Shown: positions 20,101-31,909 of the stretch, piece after piece
How the letters are laid out: every line of letters begins with the position of its first letter
How positions within the stretch are numbered: the first letter of the stretch is position 1
Origin: CBIHON01 sp966211965
Lineage (GTDB): Bacteria; Pseudomonadota; Gammaproteobacteria; Burkholderiales; Burkholderiaceae_D
Assembly: GCA_966211965.1 (NCBI GenBank)
Contig: CBIHON010000005.1
Span: 1-64,000, forward strand
DNA length: 64,000 bases
Direction: 5' to 3'
The notes under the pieces: model-generated
What the model was told of the DNA's origin: nothing
Databases searched by the model: none
What the model saw: the letters and a program-made list of their open reading frames with translations, nothing else
Translations under genes and position numbers: made by a program

Positions 20101-20462
20101 ACGTCGATGGTCCAGATCACGTCATTCGAGCTTTCGACCATCATGCGATATCGTGCTTCGCTGGCTTTGAGCGCATCGCGGTCCGCCTGCAATTCGCCGG
20201 TGCGCTGCGCAACCCGCAACTCGAGCGTCTCATCGCTGCTTTTGATCTGCTGCCGCAGTTGCGCAATCTCTGCCTCGCGCCGTTGCAAGCGCCGTACGGC
20301 CCAGGCCGACAGCAGCAGCAACAGCCCGGCCAAGCCGCTCAACAAAGCATGCCGGAGATCCGCATCGGCTGCCGTGCCGCCGGCATACAGGATCCCAAGC
20401 AAAACGGCCAGGATGCCGAACCCGAGGGCAATACCAATACTGCGCAGGCAAGCAGATGTCAT
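17142..20462 (-). CDS. Hybrid sensor histidine kinase (2 TM, 2 PAS, HisKA, HATPase, 2 REC, HPt)
   Basis: 1106 residues. Two membrane segments near residues 9-27 and 40-58 enclose a very short loop, so sensing is probably through the cytoplasmic PAS domains (about 100-225 and 235-355). HisKA has H386 (MSHEIRTPMNAI); the ATPase domain shows NNAVKF and GGTGLGLSIS. Two receivers follow with D675 (VVFTDLEMPE) and D817 (LVFMDVQMPE), then an HPt domain with H963 (AHTLKG). All phosphorelay residues are present. From HisKA to the C-terminus it is clearly paralogous to the upstream 1531-residue kinase, including the final RAARQF..D.AL..L..CAQA.DYDI tail. Gap to that gene 37 bases; same operon. Confidence 0.95.
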   Translation of the reverse strand: MTSACLRSIGIALGFGILAVLLGILYAGGTAADADLRHALLSGLAGLLLLLSAWAVRRLQRREAEIAQLRQQIKSSDETLELRVAQRTGELQADRDALKASEARYRMMVESSNDVIWTIDVATNRFTYVSPSVQRQRGYTPEEVIAQSVAAQLTPESSIRLSERRNDRLRRFIEGDEAQRQLVMELDMVHKDGHIIAVEVESNLVTDEHGVPLANVGTTRDISERRKRDEELKDGREKLQAIVDTALDAVVRMDSSGTIVGWNTQAENIFGWSGEEALGRPLHLTIIPERFREAHLRGMKHFMSSGSGAVLNTRIEIFALHRKGHEFPIELAITQVKTEDKSKFEFCSFIRDITERREREESLKAANQRAEAASQAKGAFLANMSHEIRTPMNAIIGMAHLALRSNLNPKQRDYVEKIHGAGISLLGVINDILDFSKIEAGKLDIENVEFSLSSVLNDVSTITLAKAHEKGLEYLVQTAPEVPPYLLGDPLRLGQVLINLINNAVKFTDNGEVTVICRLLETVEDKLLLEFEVRDTGIGMSEEQAAKLFQAFSQADESTTRKYGGTGLGLSISKRLVELMGGTIWLESEEQVGTVMHFTAWFGRSHKQERRQVVPDAINGMRILVVDDNPAARAILSESLAALPVEIDRAVNGREALAAIRACDRSRPYGVVFTDLEMPECDGIELISAVRKDSTLKATPRMVLLSTETYEEISYRVESALADVLLMKPVNSSILIDTLIELFAPGDGTASHPSSSQVPRFKDLSILLVEDNEINQQIAFELMDAAGIAVRIAGNGRIARDILFESGAECFDLVFMDVQMPEMDGHEVTRCIRAESRFDALPIIAMTAHAMQEERDRCMASGMNDHLSKPINPVELYRTISRWCPAHVQVMDASKAGLPTANENESLAIEGVDVQDGLARMLGKRALYLQMLTRFRDNQHDVAARIRAALDSGDRVGAERLAHTLKGVAGQLGATGMQALAGQLESQLHRDATPEPQLLQQLERDMFALQESLARLLPGCCEQTRTAVGEDVDRRAMQDLITRFAGLLRDYDSEAIDLLSQSGSVMIAALGSEAHKQIARAARQFDYDSALDALVKCAQALDYDIN

Positions 20463-20499
20463 CGGCCAGGTCTTCCTCAGAGTATGTTTGGCGCGGGCG

Positions 20500-25095
<4,596 letters not shown>

Positions 25096-25247
25096 CGTGC
25101 CGCCTGCATTTTGAATTAGCGTACCCGTGCCATTCTAGCCCGGATGTTGCCTGAATTCGCGGAAAGGATGGCACAGGATTTGATTTGCGCGGCAGCGCAT
25201 TTTGCCTTTTTGCTATGCAGCCGAGCCTTGCTGCGGGCTCGCGGATA

Positions 25248-26153
25248 TCATTGCATCCCCAGCCGCGACGCGACCCCGAGTCCGCTCGAAGAAGCGCCGG
25301 CCGGAACCGTGGCGTCGGCGGCGAGAGCATCGGCGCTGGTGGAAGTGCGGGTCCAGACATCGATCTCGGAAGCGCTGCCGCCTGCGCTCAAGGTGATCAC
25401 TTCGCTGCCGCGCTTGATCAAGGGCAGATTGCTGGAGGTGCCGTTGCTGGTGAACTTGATGTAATAGCCCAGGTCGCTGAGCGTTCCGCCGACGGTGATG
25501 TTGGACGATTGTCCATTGAGTGTTACGGCAAACGATTGCTGCAGGTTGTTGCCGTTGATGACCATGGTTCCGGTCGCCGTGAAGTTCGATCCCTGGGTAT
25601 CGAGGACGGTACCGTCGGAGAGTTTGGAAATCGAGATTCGTTTGAGCTGGTAGGTGCCGGTCAGGCTGCCGCTGCCGGTATTGGCCACGCCGCTGATGCC
25701 GAAGCCTTGCTTGCTTTGCTGCCAGGTCAAGGTGGTCTCTTTCCCACTCGATGGAAAATCCGTGATGGTGGTGCTGCCGGCCAGGCCGGTCAGGAATTCT
25801 CCACCCAGCGTGTTGACGGTAAAGGCGGCTTGTGCGAACTCAACGCCATCGGCCAGCGCGCTGATGGTGTGGGCGCCGGCGCCAAGGGTGTTGTAGTTGA
25901 ACAGCAGTGCGAAACCCGTGTTCGATTTGCCGCAGATCGCCGTGGTGTCGTTGCGGGACGTGCCGTATGCAGCCTGCGACATGGATTGGCCGTCGAACTT
26001 GATGTCGATCCGGTTCGCGCTGCAATGCCAGCCGGAGATCACGCCGATGCCGCTTTCGAACGAAGCCGGCTGCGGGTTTTCCAGTGCGCCGGTGCCGGCC
26101 CATGCGAGCGAGCCGGCCGAGAGCAGGGCGGTGGCAAATATAAGCTTCTTCAT
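25248..26153 (-). CDS. Secreted protein of unknown function
   Basis: 301 residues with a signal peptide (LIFATALLSAGSLAWA) and a Ser/Thr/Gly-rich mature region. Residues about 24-130 (ENPQPASFESGIGVISGWHC, then AYGTSRNDT, CGKSNTGFALLFNYN, ADGVEF, TLGGEFL) match a beta-rich module with paired cysteines that is familiar in exported proteobacterial proteins, but it has no name known to me. The rest is predicted beta-strand. AAGGAAG precedes the ATG. It lies 22 bases after the TctE-type kinase gene on the same strand, so it may be the last gene of that regulatory operon, which would be unusual. Confidence 0.7.
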   Translation of the reverse strand: MKKLIFATALLSAGSLAWAGTGALENPQPASFESGIGVISGWHCSANRIDIKFDGQSMSQAAYGTSRNDTTAICGKSNTGFALLFNYNTLGAGAHTISALADGVEFAQAAFTVNTLGGEFLTGLAGSTTITDFPSSGKETTLTWQQSKQGFGISGVANTGSGSLTGTYQLKRISISKLSDGTVLDTQGSNFTATGTMVINGNNLQQSFAVTLNGQSSNITVGGTLSDLGYYIKFTSNGTSSNLPLIKRGSEVITLSAGGSASEIDVWTRTSTSADALAADATVPAGASSSGLGVASRLGMQ

Positions 26154-26175
26154 CTATCTTCCTTTTTTAAAAAAT

Positions 26176-27645
26176 TTAATTTGACGGAAAACGCACCGCC
26201 ACCTTCAGACCGCAGCCCTCGGCGCCGTCCGACAGAGCGATCGATGCGCCATGCAGGGCGGCGATATCGCGCACGATGGTCAGTCCCAATCCGGTGCCGT
26301 CCGCATTCACCTGCTGTGCCGAGTTAGCACGATAAAACGGCGCGAATACCCGCTCGCGCTCGGCGGCTGCAATGCCGATGCCGCTATCTTCCACTTCCAG
26401 CACCGCCTGTCCGTTCGCCGCCTGATCGAGATACACCCGCAGCGCCACCTTGCCGCCTGCCGGTGTATAGCGGATCGCATTGTCGACCAGGTTGGCGATC
26501 AGTTCGTGCAACAGCAAGGGATTGCCGTTTACGCTGATCTCGCCGGTCGCTTCGAACGACAGGTCGATCTCTTTTTTCACCGCGGGCAGCGCCAGTTCCA
26601 GCCCGACCTGGCGTGCGCAATCGACCAGCGACAGGATCTGCGTCTCGCCTTCGGCCGCGCCGTGTTCGGTGCGCGCCAGCGTCAACAGGCGGTTCGCCAA
26701 GTGTACGGTGGAGTCGGTGGTGTTGGCGATGCTTTCGATGATTTCGCGCAGCGCTTGCGGATCGGCTGATTTGCGTTCGAATTCGCGCAATGCCAGTTCA
26801 GCCTGGGTCTTGAGCACCGTCAGCGGCGTGCGCAATTGATGCGAAGCGTCGGCGATGAAGCGGCGCTGGCCGGCAATCAGCGTTTGCAGGCGCGCCATGT
26901 AACCGTTCATCGCGGCCACCAGCGGACGCACTTCCTTGTGCACCAGGGCCGGATCGAAATCGGTCAGATCGGTCGGCGTACGCGCTTCGACATCGAGCTT
27001 CAGGCGCATCAGGGGACGCAGGACGAAACGCACCGCAAACCAGGCCAGGAGGGCCGCCGCGATCACCAGCACGGCCTGGCGCCATAGCGTGTCGAACAGG
27101 ATCTTGCGCGACAGGCCGCGCCGCGTCTCGAGGGTTTCGCCGACCATGATCAAGGCGATGCCGCGCATCGAATCGTCGTATACCGGCTGGTGCAGAGCAG
27201 CGATACGTATCGGCTCGCCCTGATAGGCGGCATGATAAAAACGCACCAGCGCCGGGTAGATTTCCGAACGCGGCACGTTCGGCGGCGGTCCCGGCAAATC
27301 GTCGTAGCCGGACACGAATTCACCGTTGATGCCGCTGACCTTGTAATAAATCCGCCCCAGCGTATCGGTCTCGAAACTGTCGAGCGCGACGTACGGCACG
27401 TCGGCCACCACCTTGCCGTTGACGATCGAGACCCGCTCGGCCAGCGCGCGGGTGGAAGCCAGCAGGGAACGGTCATAGGCGAGGTCGGCGGCATCGAGCG
27501 CATTGCTGTACACGGACACCGCGTCGATCACGACCAGCACGATCAGCGGAAACAGCAACCAGCGCAACAACTGGCCGCGCAAACTGCCCAATGGCGCCAC
27601 CGCCCCTGCAGATTTAGGCATGCCGGACTCTGAAGCAAGCGGCAT
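26176..27645 (-). CDS. tctE: TctE-type sensor histidine kinase
   Basis: 489 residues. Two membrane segments (about 29-47 and 190-208) flank a periplasmic sensor region of the TctE/2CSK_N kind. A HAMP-like linker is followed by HisKA with H269 (ADASHQLRTPLTVL) and an HATPase domain with NLVDNAIRYTP, DSGIGI and DGTGLGLTIV. It is separated from the response regulator by six bases. TctD/TctE pairs classically control tricarboxylate uptake; the nearby TctC-type receptor and ABC genes agree with a role in sensing an organic acid or related solute. The start at 27645 or a second ATG at 27621 is possible. Confidence 0.9.
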   Translation of the reverse strand: MPLASESGMPKSAGAVAPLGSLRGQLLRWLLFPLIVLVVIDAVSVYSNALDAADLAYDRSLLASTRALAERVSIVNGKVVADVPYVALDSFETDTLGRIYYKVSGINGEFVSGYDDLPGPPPNVPRSEIYPALVRFYHAAYQGEPIRIAALHQPVYDDSMRGIALIMVGETLETRRGLSRKILFDTLWRQAVLVIAAALLAWFAVRFVLRPLMRLKLDVEARTPTDLTDFDPALVHKEVRPLVAAMNGYMARLQTLIAGQRRFIADASHQLRTPLTVLKTQAELALREFERKSADPQALREIIESIANTTDSTVHLANRLLTLARTEHGAAEGETQILSLVDCARQVGLELALPAVKKEIDLSFEATGEISVNGNPLLLHELIANLVDNAIRYTPAGGKVALRVYLDQAANGQAVLEVEDSGIGIAAAERERVFAPFYRANSAQQVNADGTGLGLTIVRDIAALHGASIALSDGAEGCGLKVAVRFPSN

Positions 27646-27651
27646 CGCGCG

Positions 27652-28338
27652 TCATTTGGGGGGCTCCTGCGCTTCCAGCAAATAACCGAGACCGCGCAAG
27701 GTGGTGATGGCGACCCGGCCGGTTTCGGCGCGCTCGAGCTTTTTGCGCAGCCGATGGATGTAAATTTCAATCGCGTCGAGGTTGGCGTCGTCGTCCAGCG
27801 CGAATACTTCGTCGAATAATTTTTCCTTGGAGACGGCGCGGCCGGCGCGCGTGATCAGCACTTCCAGCACCGCATGCTCGCGCGGCGTGAGCCCCAATGC
27901 TGCACCGCGATAAGTAAACATGCGAGACACCGTGTCGAAGGACAGGCCGCCGCAGGTCAGGATCACCGCTTCATTGCCCTGGGTGCGGCGCAGCAAAGCC
28001 TTGATACGCGCTTCCAATTCGGCCAGTTCGAAGGGCTTGGCCAGATAGTCGTCGGCGCCGAGATTCAAGCCCTGCACGCGATCGTTCAAGCCGCCGCGCG
28101 CGGTCAGGATCAGCACCGGGGTTTTGCTGCCGCGCGCCCGCATGCGCTTCAACACGTCCAGGCCATCCATTTTCGGCAGGCTCAAGTCGAGAATGACCAG
28201 CCCGTACTCCTGGGTATGCAGCAAGGCGTCGGCATCGGCGCCGTTCATCGCGCACTCCACCGTCAAGTGGGCATCATGCAAGGCCTTGGCCAGCCAGCGT
28301 GAAAGTTCGACGTGATCTTCGACCAATAGGATGCGCAT
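27652..28338 (-). CDS. tctD: TctD-type OmpR-family response regulator
   Basis: 228 residues: a receiver with acidic pocket (LLVEDH), D51 (LVILDLSLPKMDG), Thr in LILTARGG and Lys in LAKPFE, then a winged-helix DNA-binding domain (LTPREHAVLEVLITRAGRAV, and IEIYIHRLRKKL). OmpR-type regulators bind tandem direct repeats. It is divergent from the orphan binding-protein gene, and the 92-base gap contains a TGAAAG-N5-TGAAAG repeat also found upstream of the TctC-type gene. It therefore probably controls both units and perhaps its own transcription. Confidence 0.92.
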   Translation of the reverse strand: MRILLVEDHVELSRWLAKALHDAHLTVECAMNGADADALLHTQEYGLVILDLSLPKMDGLDVLKRMRARGSKTPVLILTARGGLNDRVQGLNLGADDYLAKPFELAELEARIKALLRRTQGNEAVILTCGGLSFDTVSRMFTYRGAALGLTPREHAVLEVLITRAGRAVSKEKLFDEVFALDDDANLDAIEIYIHRLRKKLERAETGRVAITTLRGLGYLLEAQEPPK

Positions 28339-28362
28339 GTTTTTGAATTGGAGCTATCGAAA

Positions 28363-28379
28363 TGAAAGCGGTTTGAAAG
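28363..28379 (+). promoter_or_regulatory. Direct repeat TGAAAG-N5-TGAAAG, candidate TctD operator
   Basis: Two TGAAAG hexamers (28363-28368 and 28374-28379) spaced exactly one helical turn apart (11 bases) in the tctD/binding-protein divergent gap. OmpR-family regulators usually bind such tandem repeats. The same arrangement recurs at 29580-29596. Function inferred from position and repetition. Confidence 0.5.
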
Positions 28380-28430
28380 CGCGCTGCCCATAAGCTTACA
28401 GCACATAAATAAAATCGAGGAGACCGCATC

Positions 28431-29549
28431 ATGGACCGCCTTCTTTTTTTCATCATACTCACATTCGCCGTTTTTGCAAAAGCGCAAGATGGCACTGCCG
28501 GCGACAAGCTCGTCATAGGCCAGTCGGTGGAACTGTCGGGCCAAGCCACCGGCAAAGAAAACATGGAAGGCGCGCTGGCCTACTTCGCCTGGCTCAACAG
28601 CCAAGGCGGCATCCATGGCCGGCAGATCGAGTTGAAGACGTACGACGACAAGCGCGACATCGCGCAAACCCGGAAAAACACCGAGAAACTGCTGAACCAG
28701 GACAACGCAATCGCCTTGTTCGGCTATCGCAGCACGCCGACTGTCGAGGCTGCATTGCCGCTGGCGCAGAAAGCAAAGGTGGCGCTGGTGGCGCCGTTCT
28801 CGGGAGCGCAATCGCTGCGCCTGCCGTTCAATCCCTACGTATTCCACCTGCGCGCCAGCTATCAGGACGAGGCGGCAAAAATGGTGGAATCGCTGGTCAC
28901 GCTGCATATCAAGAAAGTGGCCATCCTGTACCAGGACGACTCCTTCGGCAAGGATGGGCTGAGCGGGTTCGAGCGCAATCTGGACATACGCAAGCTCAAG
29001 CCGCTGGTGGTCGCAAAATACGACCGCAAGGATTTGAAAGTCAATCGCGCCGTAGAGGCGATCGCCGCCGTCAATCCCCAAGCCGTACTGATGGCATGCA
29101 CGCCCTCGGCCTGCAGCGACTTTATCAAGCAGATGCGCAAAAAGGGCTTGCAGCCCCAGTTCATCATGTTGTCAAACGTGAACTCCGACGAATTCTTTAA
29201 ATCCTTGGGTCCGGACGGGCGAGGCGTCGGCGTGATGCAGGTCATGCCCTATCCGCGCGACGCCGGCGCCAGCGTGACGCGCGAATTCCAGAAGGTCTTG
29301 AAAGGCATGGCGAATCCCCCGCCGGCGTCGTATGCTACGTTGGAAGGGTTTGTTGCAGCCAAACTGTTGGCGGAAGGCCTGCGCCGCGCCGGTCCTAATC
29401 CAACCCGGGCCAAGCTGATCACGGCCTTGGAAACGATACGCGACTTTGACCTGGGCGGCGTGACTGTCAGTTACTCGCCGACCGATCATGAAGGCTCCGG
29501 TTTTGTCGAGCTGATCGTGGTCGGCAAGAACGGCGTGTTCTGGCGCTGA
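28431..29549 (+). CDS. ABC-type branched-chain amino acid/amide substrate-binding protein (orphan)
   Basis: 372 residues with an N-terminal signal peptide (LLFFIILTFAVFAKA) and a type I periplasmic binding fold (Peripla_BP_6): LVIGQSVELSGQATGKE near the start, NSQGGIHGRQIELKTYDD, LFGYRSTPTVEAALPLA, VAILYQDDSFGKDGLSGF. This family delivers branched-chain amino acids, amides or aromatic acids to LivHMGF-type transporters, but no such membrane or ATPase genes are adjacent. It may serve a remote transporter, or act as a sensory input to the TctE kinase. A candidate TctD operator lies 50 bases upstream. No lipobox. Confidence 0.85.
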   Translation: MDRLLFFIILTFAVFAKAQDGTAGDKLVIGQSVELSGQATGKENMEGALAYFAWLNSQGGIHGRQIELKTYDDKRDIAQTRKNTEKLLNQDNAIALFGYRSTPTVEAALPLAQKAKVALVAPFSGAQSLRLPFNPYVFHLRASYQDEAAKMVESLVTLHIKKVAILYQDDSFGKDGLSGFERNLDIRKLKPLVVAKYDRKDLKVNRAVEAIAAVNPQAVLMACTPSACSDFIKQMRKKGLQPQFIMLSNVNSDEFFKSLGPDGRGVGVMQVMPYPRDAGASVTREFQKVLKGMANPPPASYATLEGFVAAKLLAEGLRRAGPNPTRAKLITALETIRDFDLGGVTVSYSPTDHEGSGFVELIVVGKNGVFWR

Positions 29550-29579
29550 TTGCGCGGACCGGGCCAATAAAAATGTTTC

Positions 29580-29596
29580 TGAAAGCCAATTGAAAG
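29580..29596 (+). promoter_or_regulatory. Direct repeat TGAAAG-N5-TGAAAG, candidate TctD operator
   Basis: TGAAAG at 29580-29585 and 29591-29596 with an 11-base period, 47 bases before the TctC-type gene. It is the same motif and spacing found upstream of the orphan binding-protein gene. TAAGAT at 29607-29612 could be a -10 element, which would put the second hexamer near the -35 position, typical for an activator. Confidence 0.5.
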
Positions 29597-29642
29597 ACTG
29601 GCTCGCTAAGATACATACGTACTTTGAGACAGGTATCGAAAC

Positions 29643-30644
29643 ATGGGCATCACCGTCAAATCCGCAATCAAGCATACCGCCGTCTTTCTGAGCGCAATCC
29701 TGCTGTCGGCTGGCGCCGTTCCCGCAGCAGGTCCGACGGCGCCCGAATGCATCGCGCCTGCCAAGCCGGGTGGCGGTTTTGATTTGACGTGCAAGCTGGC
29801 GCAAAAGAGCATGCCGCCGAGCCATGCGGACGCGCAAAAACCTCCCGTGCTGCGCATCAGCTATCTGCCCGGCGGAGTCGGTGCGGTAGCCTGGAGTTCG
29901 ATCATTACGCAGCGGCGCGCCGAGCCGGACACGCTGGTGGCATTTTCCGGCGGCTCGCTGCTCAATATCGCCCAAGGCAAGTTTGGCAAGGCCACCGTCA
30001 ACGATGTGCGCTGGGTCGCCGCCCTCGGCGCCGATTACGGCATGATCGCCGTGCGCGCCGATTCGCCCTACAAGAACTTGCACGACTTGATCGAAGCCTG
30101 GAAACGCGATCCGGCCAAGGTGGTGATCGGCGCCTCCGGCACGATCGGCGGCCAGGACTGGCTGAAAGTCGCACTGATTGCAAAACAAGGCGCGATCGAT
30201 CCCAGGAGCTTGCGTTTCGTCGCACTGGAAGGCGGCGGCGAAGCGTTCACCGCCTTGCTGGCCGATCATGTGCAAGTGGTATCGGGCGATGCGTCGGAAG
30301 CCAGCCTGCATGCGCTGGAAGGCAAGATCCGGGTGCTCGCCGTGCTGGCCGATGCGCGTCTGCCCGGTGCGCTGGCGCATGTGCCTACCGCGCACGAACA
30401 GGGTTTCGACGTGACCTGGCCGATCATACGCGGCGTGTATATGGGCCCGCAGGTAAGCGATGCCGACTACCGTAAATGGGTCGCCACCTTTGACAAGATG
30501 ATGGCAACGCCGGCGTTTGAGAATTTACGCGCCGCGTATGGCTTGTATCCCTTTGCCATGACCGGTGCGTCACTGACGGATTATGTAAAAAAAACCGTGG
30601 ATAACTACAGCAGGCAATCCAGGGATTTAGGTTTGGTTCGTTAA
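29643..30644 (+). CDS. TctC/Bug-family periplasmic solute receptor
   Basis: 333 residues with an N-terminal signal peptide (AVFLSAILLSAGAVPAAG) and the Bug/TctC fold: ECIAPAKPGGGFDLTCKLAQ, LPGGVGAVAW, VGASGTIGG-like and TAHEQGFDVTW segments. These receptors bind carboxylates and normally feed TctAB membrane components, which are absent here. It is 18 bases upstream of an AfuA/FbpA-type binding-protein gene and so heads an ABC operon of a different class. It may have a sensing role for TctE or supply a distant TctAB. GAAACATG start context is weak; expression probably depends on the TGAAAG-repeat promoter. Confidence 0.9.
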   Translation: MGITVKSAIKHTAVFLSAILLSAGAVPAAGPTAPECIAPAKPGGGFDLTCKLAQKSMPPSHADAQKPPVLRISYLPGGVGAVAWSSIITQRRAEPDTLVAFSGGSLLNIAQGKFGKATVNDVRWVAALGADYGMIAVRADSPYKNLHDLIEAWKRDPAKVVIGASGTIGGQDWLKVALIAKQGAIDPRSLRFVALEGGGEAFTALLADHVQVVSGDASEASLHALEGKIRVLAVLADARLPGALAHVPTAHEQGFDVTWPIIRGVYMGPQVSDADYRKWVATFDKMMATPAFENLRAAYGLYPFAMTGASLTDYVKKTVDNYSRQSRDLGLVR

Positions 30645-30662
30645 TCAACAAGAGGAGACATC

Positions 30663-31766
30663 ATGTTTGCAAAGAGCATCATTGCAGCCGCCTTGAGCGC
30701 ATTCTGCGTAACCGTTTCATTCAACGCCGCGGCCCAGGTTCCGCCGGGCTATCCGGCCGATTACGCCAAGATCGTCGACGACGCAAAAAAGGAAGGCAAG
30801 CTGATCATCTATGCCGCAACCGACACCAAGGCTGCCGAACCGCTGATCAAGGATTTCAATGCAATGTACCCCGGCATCAAGATCGAGTACAACGACATGA
30901 ATTCGACCGAGATCTACAACCGCTACATTTCCGAAGTGGCGGCCGGCGGCGCCACCGCCGACCTGCTATGGTCGTCGGCGATGGATTTGCAGGTCAAGCT
31001 GGTGGCGGACGGCATGGGCTTGCAGTACAAAAGCCAGGAGTTGACGGCGCTGCCGTTCTGGGCCTCAATGAACAACACGGCCTACGGCACCACCTTCGAG
31101 CCGGCCGTGATCGTCTACAACAAGCGCCTGGTGCCGGCCGAAGAAGTGCCGGCCACCCACGCCGATTTCACCAAGCTGCTGACCACCAAGGCCGACAAGT
31201 ACAAGGACAAGGTCACCACCTACGATATCGAAAAATCCGGCGTCGGCTTCATGTTCATCACGCAGGATTTGCGCGTCAGCGACAGCAAGATGTGGGATAT
31301 GGCCAAGGCCATGGGCGGCGTCAACCTCCGCGTCCAGTCGTCCACCGGCACCATGCTGGAACGCATCTCCTCCGGCGAAAACCTGATCGGTTATAACGTG
31401 CTGGGCTCCTACGCCCTGGTGCGCGCCAAGAAGGACCCCAACCTCGGCGTCGTGATTCCGAAGGATTACACACTGGTGCTGTCGCGCGTCCAATTCATCA
31501 GCAAGACCGCGAAGAACCCGAACGCAGCCAAGCTGTGGCTCGATTACATCCTGTCCAAGCGCGGACAGGCCATCATCGCCAACGACTCCAAGCTGTATGC
31601 GATCCGCAGCGACGTCACCGGCGAAACCACCTCGTCGGACTTGACCAAGGCCATCGGCAACGGATTGAAACCGCTGCAAGTCAACGTGATGATGCTGCAA
31701 TACATGGACCAAGCCAGGCGCCTGGCTTTCCTGAAGCAGTGGAAAGAAGCCGCGAGCAAAAAATAA
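30663..31766 (+). CDS. AfuA/FbpA-type ABC transporter substrate-binding protein
   Basis: 367 residues with a signal peptide (ALSAFCVTVSFNAAAQ). The mature protein is a type II binding fold: KEGKLIIYAATDTKAAEPLIKDF (split as KEGKLIIYAATDT and PLIKDFNAMYPGI), ADLLWSSAMDLQ, AVIVYNKRLVP and GQAIIANDSKL. This family includes ferric-iron, putrescine and sugar-phosphate receptors. The twin-Tyr iron signature of FbpA is not evident, so the ligand may be an organic compound rather than iron. AGAGGAGA lies before the ATG. It is followed by its permease and ATPase genes, completing a transporter, with a strong intercistronic stem-loop in between. Confidence 0.88.
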   Translation: MFAKSIIAAALSAFCVTVSFNAAAQVPPGYPADYAKIVDDAKKEGKLIIYAATDTKAAEPLIKDFNAMYPGIKIEYNDMNSTEIYNRYISEVAAGGATADLLWSSAMDLQVKLVADGMGLQYKSQELTALPFWASMNNTAYGTTFEPAVIVYNKRLVPAEEVPATHADFTKLLTTKADKYKDKVTTYDIEKSGVGFMFITQDLRVSDSKMWDMAKAMGGVNLRVQSSTGTMLERISSGENLIGYNVLGSYALVRAKKDPNLGVVIPKDYTLVLSRVQFISKTAKNPNAAKLWLDYILSKRGQAIIANDSKLYAIRSDVTGETTSSDLTKAIGNGLKPLQVNVMMLQYMDQARRLAFLKQWKEAASKK

Positions 31767-31821
31767 TCCTCGTTGCTTCCCTTCGCCGGAGCGCTGTAAC
31801 AGTATCCCGGGGAAGGATCGG

Positions 31822-31865
31822 GGCAAGGGTGCCGCCTGCATGAATTGCAGAGGCACCTGCTTGCC
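31822..31865 (+). repeat. Intercistronic stem-loop between binding-protein and permease genes
   Basis: GGCAAG, GTGCC and CTGCA pair in order with TGCAG, GGCAC and CTTGCC around a TGAAT loop. With no T-tract it resembles an mRNA-stabilising or processing hairpin that would raise binding-protein expression over the permease. Confidence 0.5.
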
Positions 31866-31909
31866 GACCTCCCCGACGAGGGGAAAACGAACCTGGCGCC
31901 TATTTTTCT

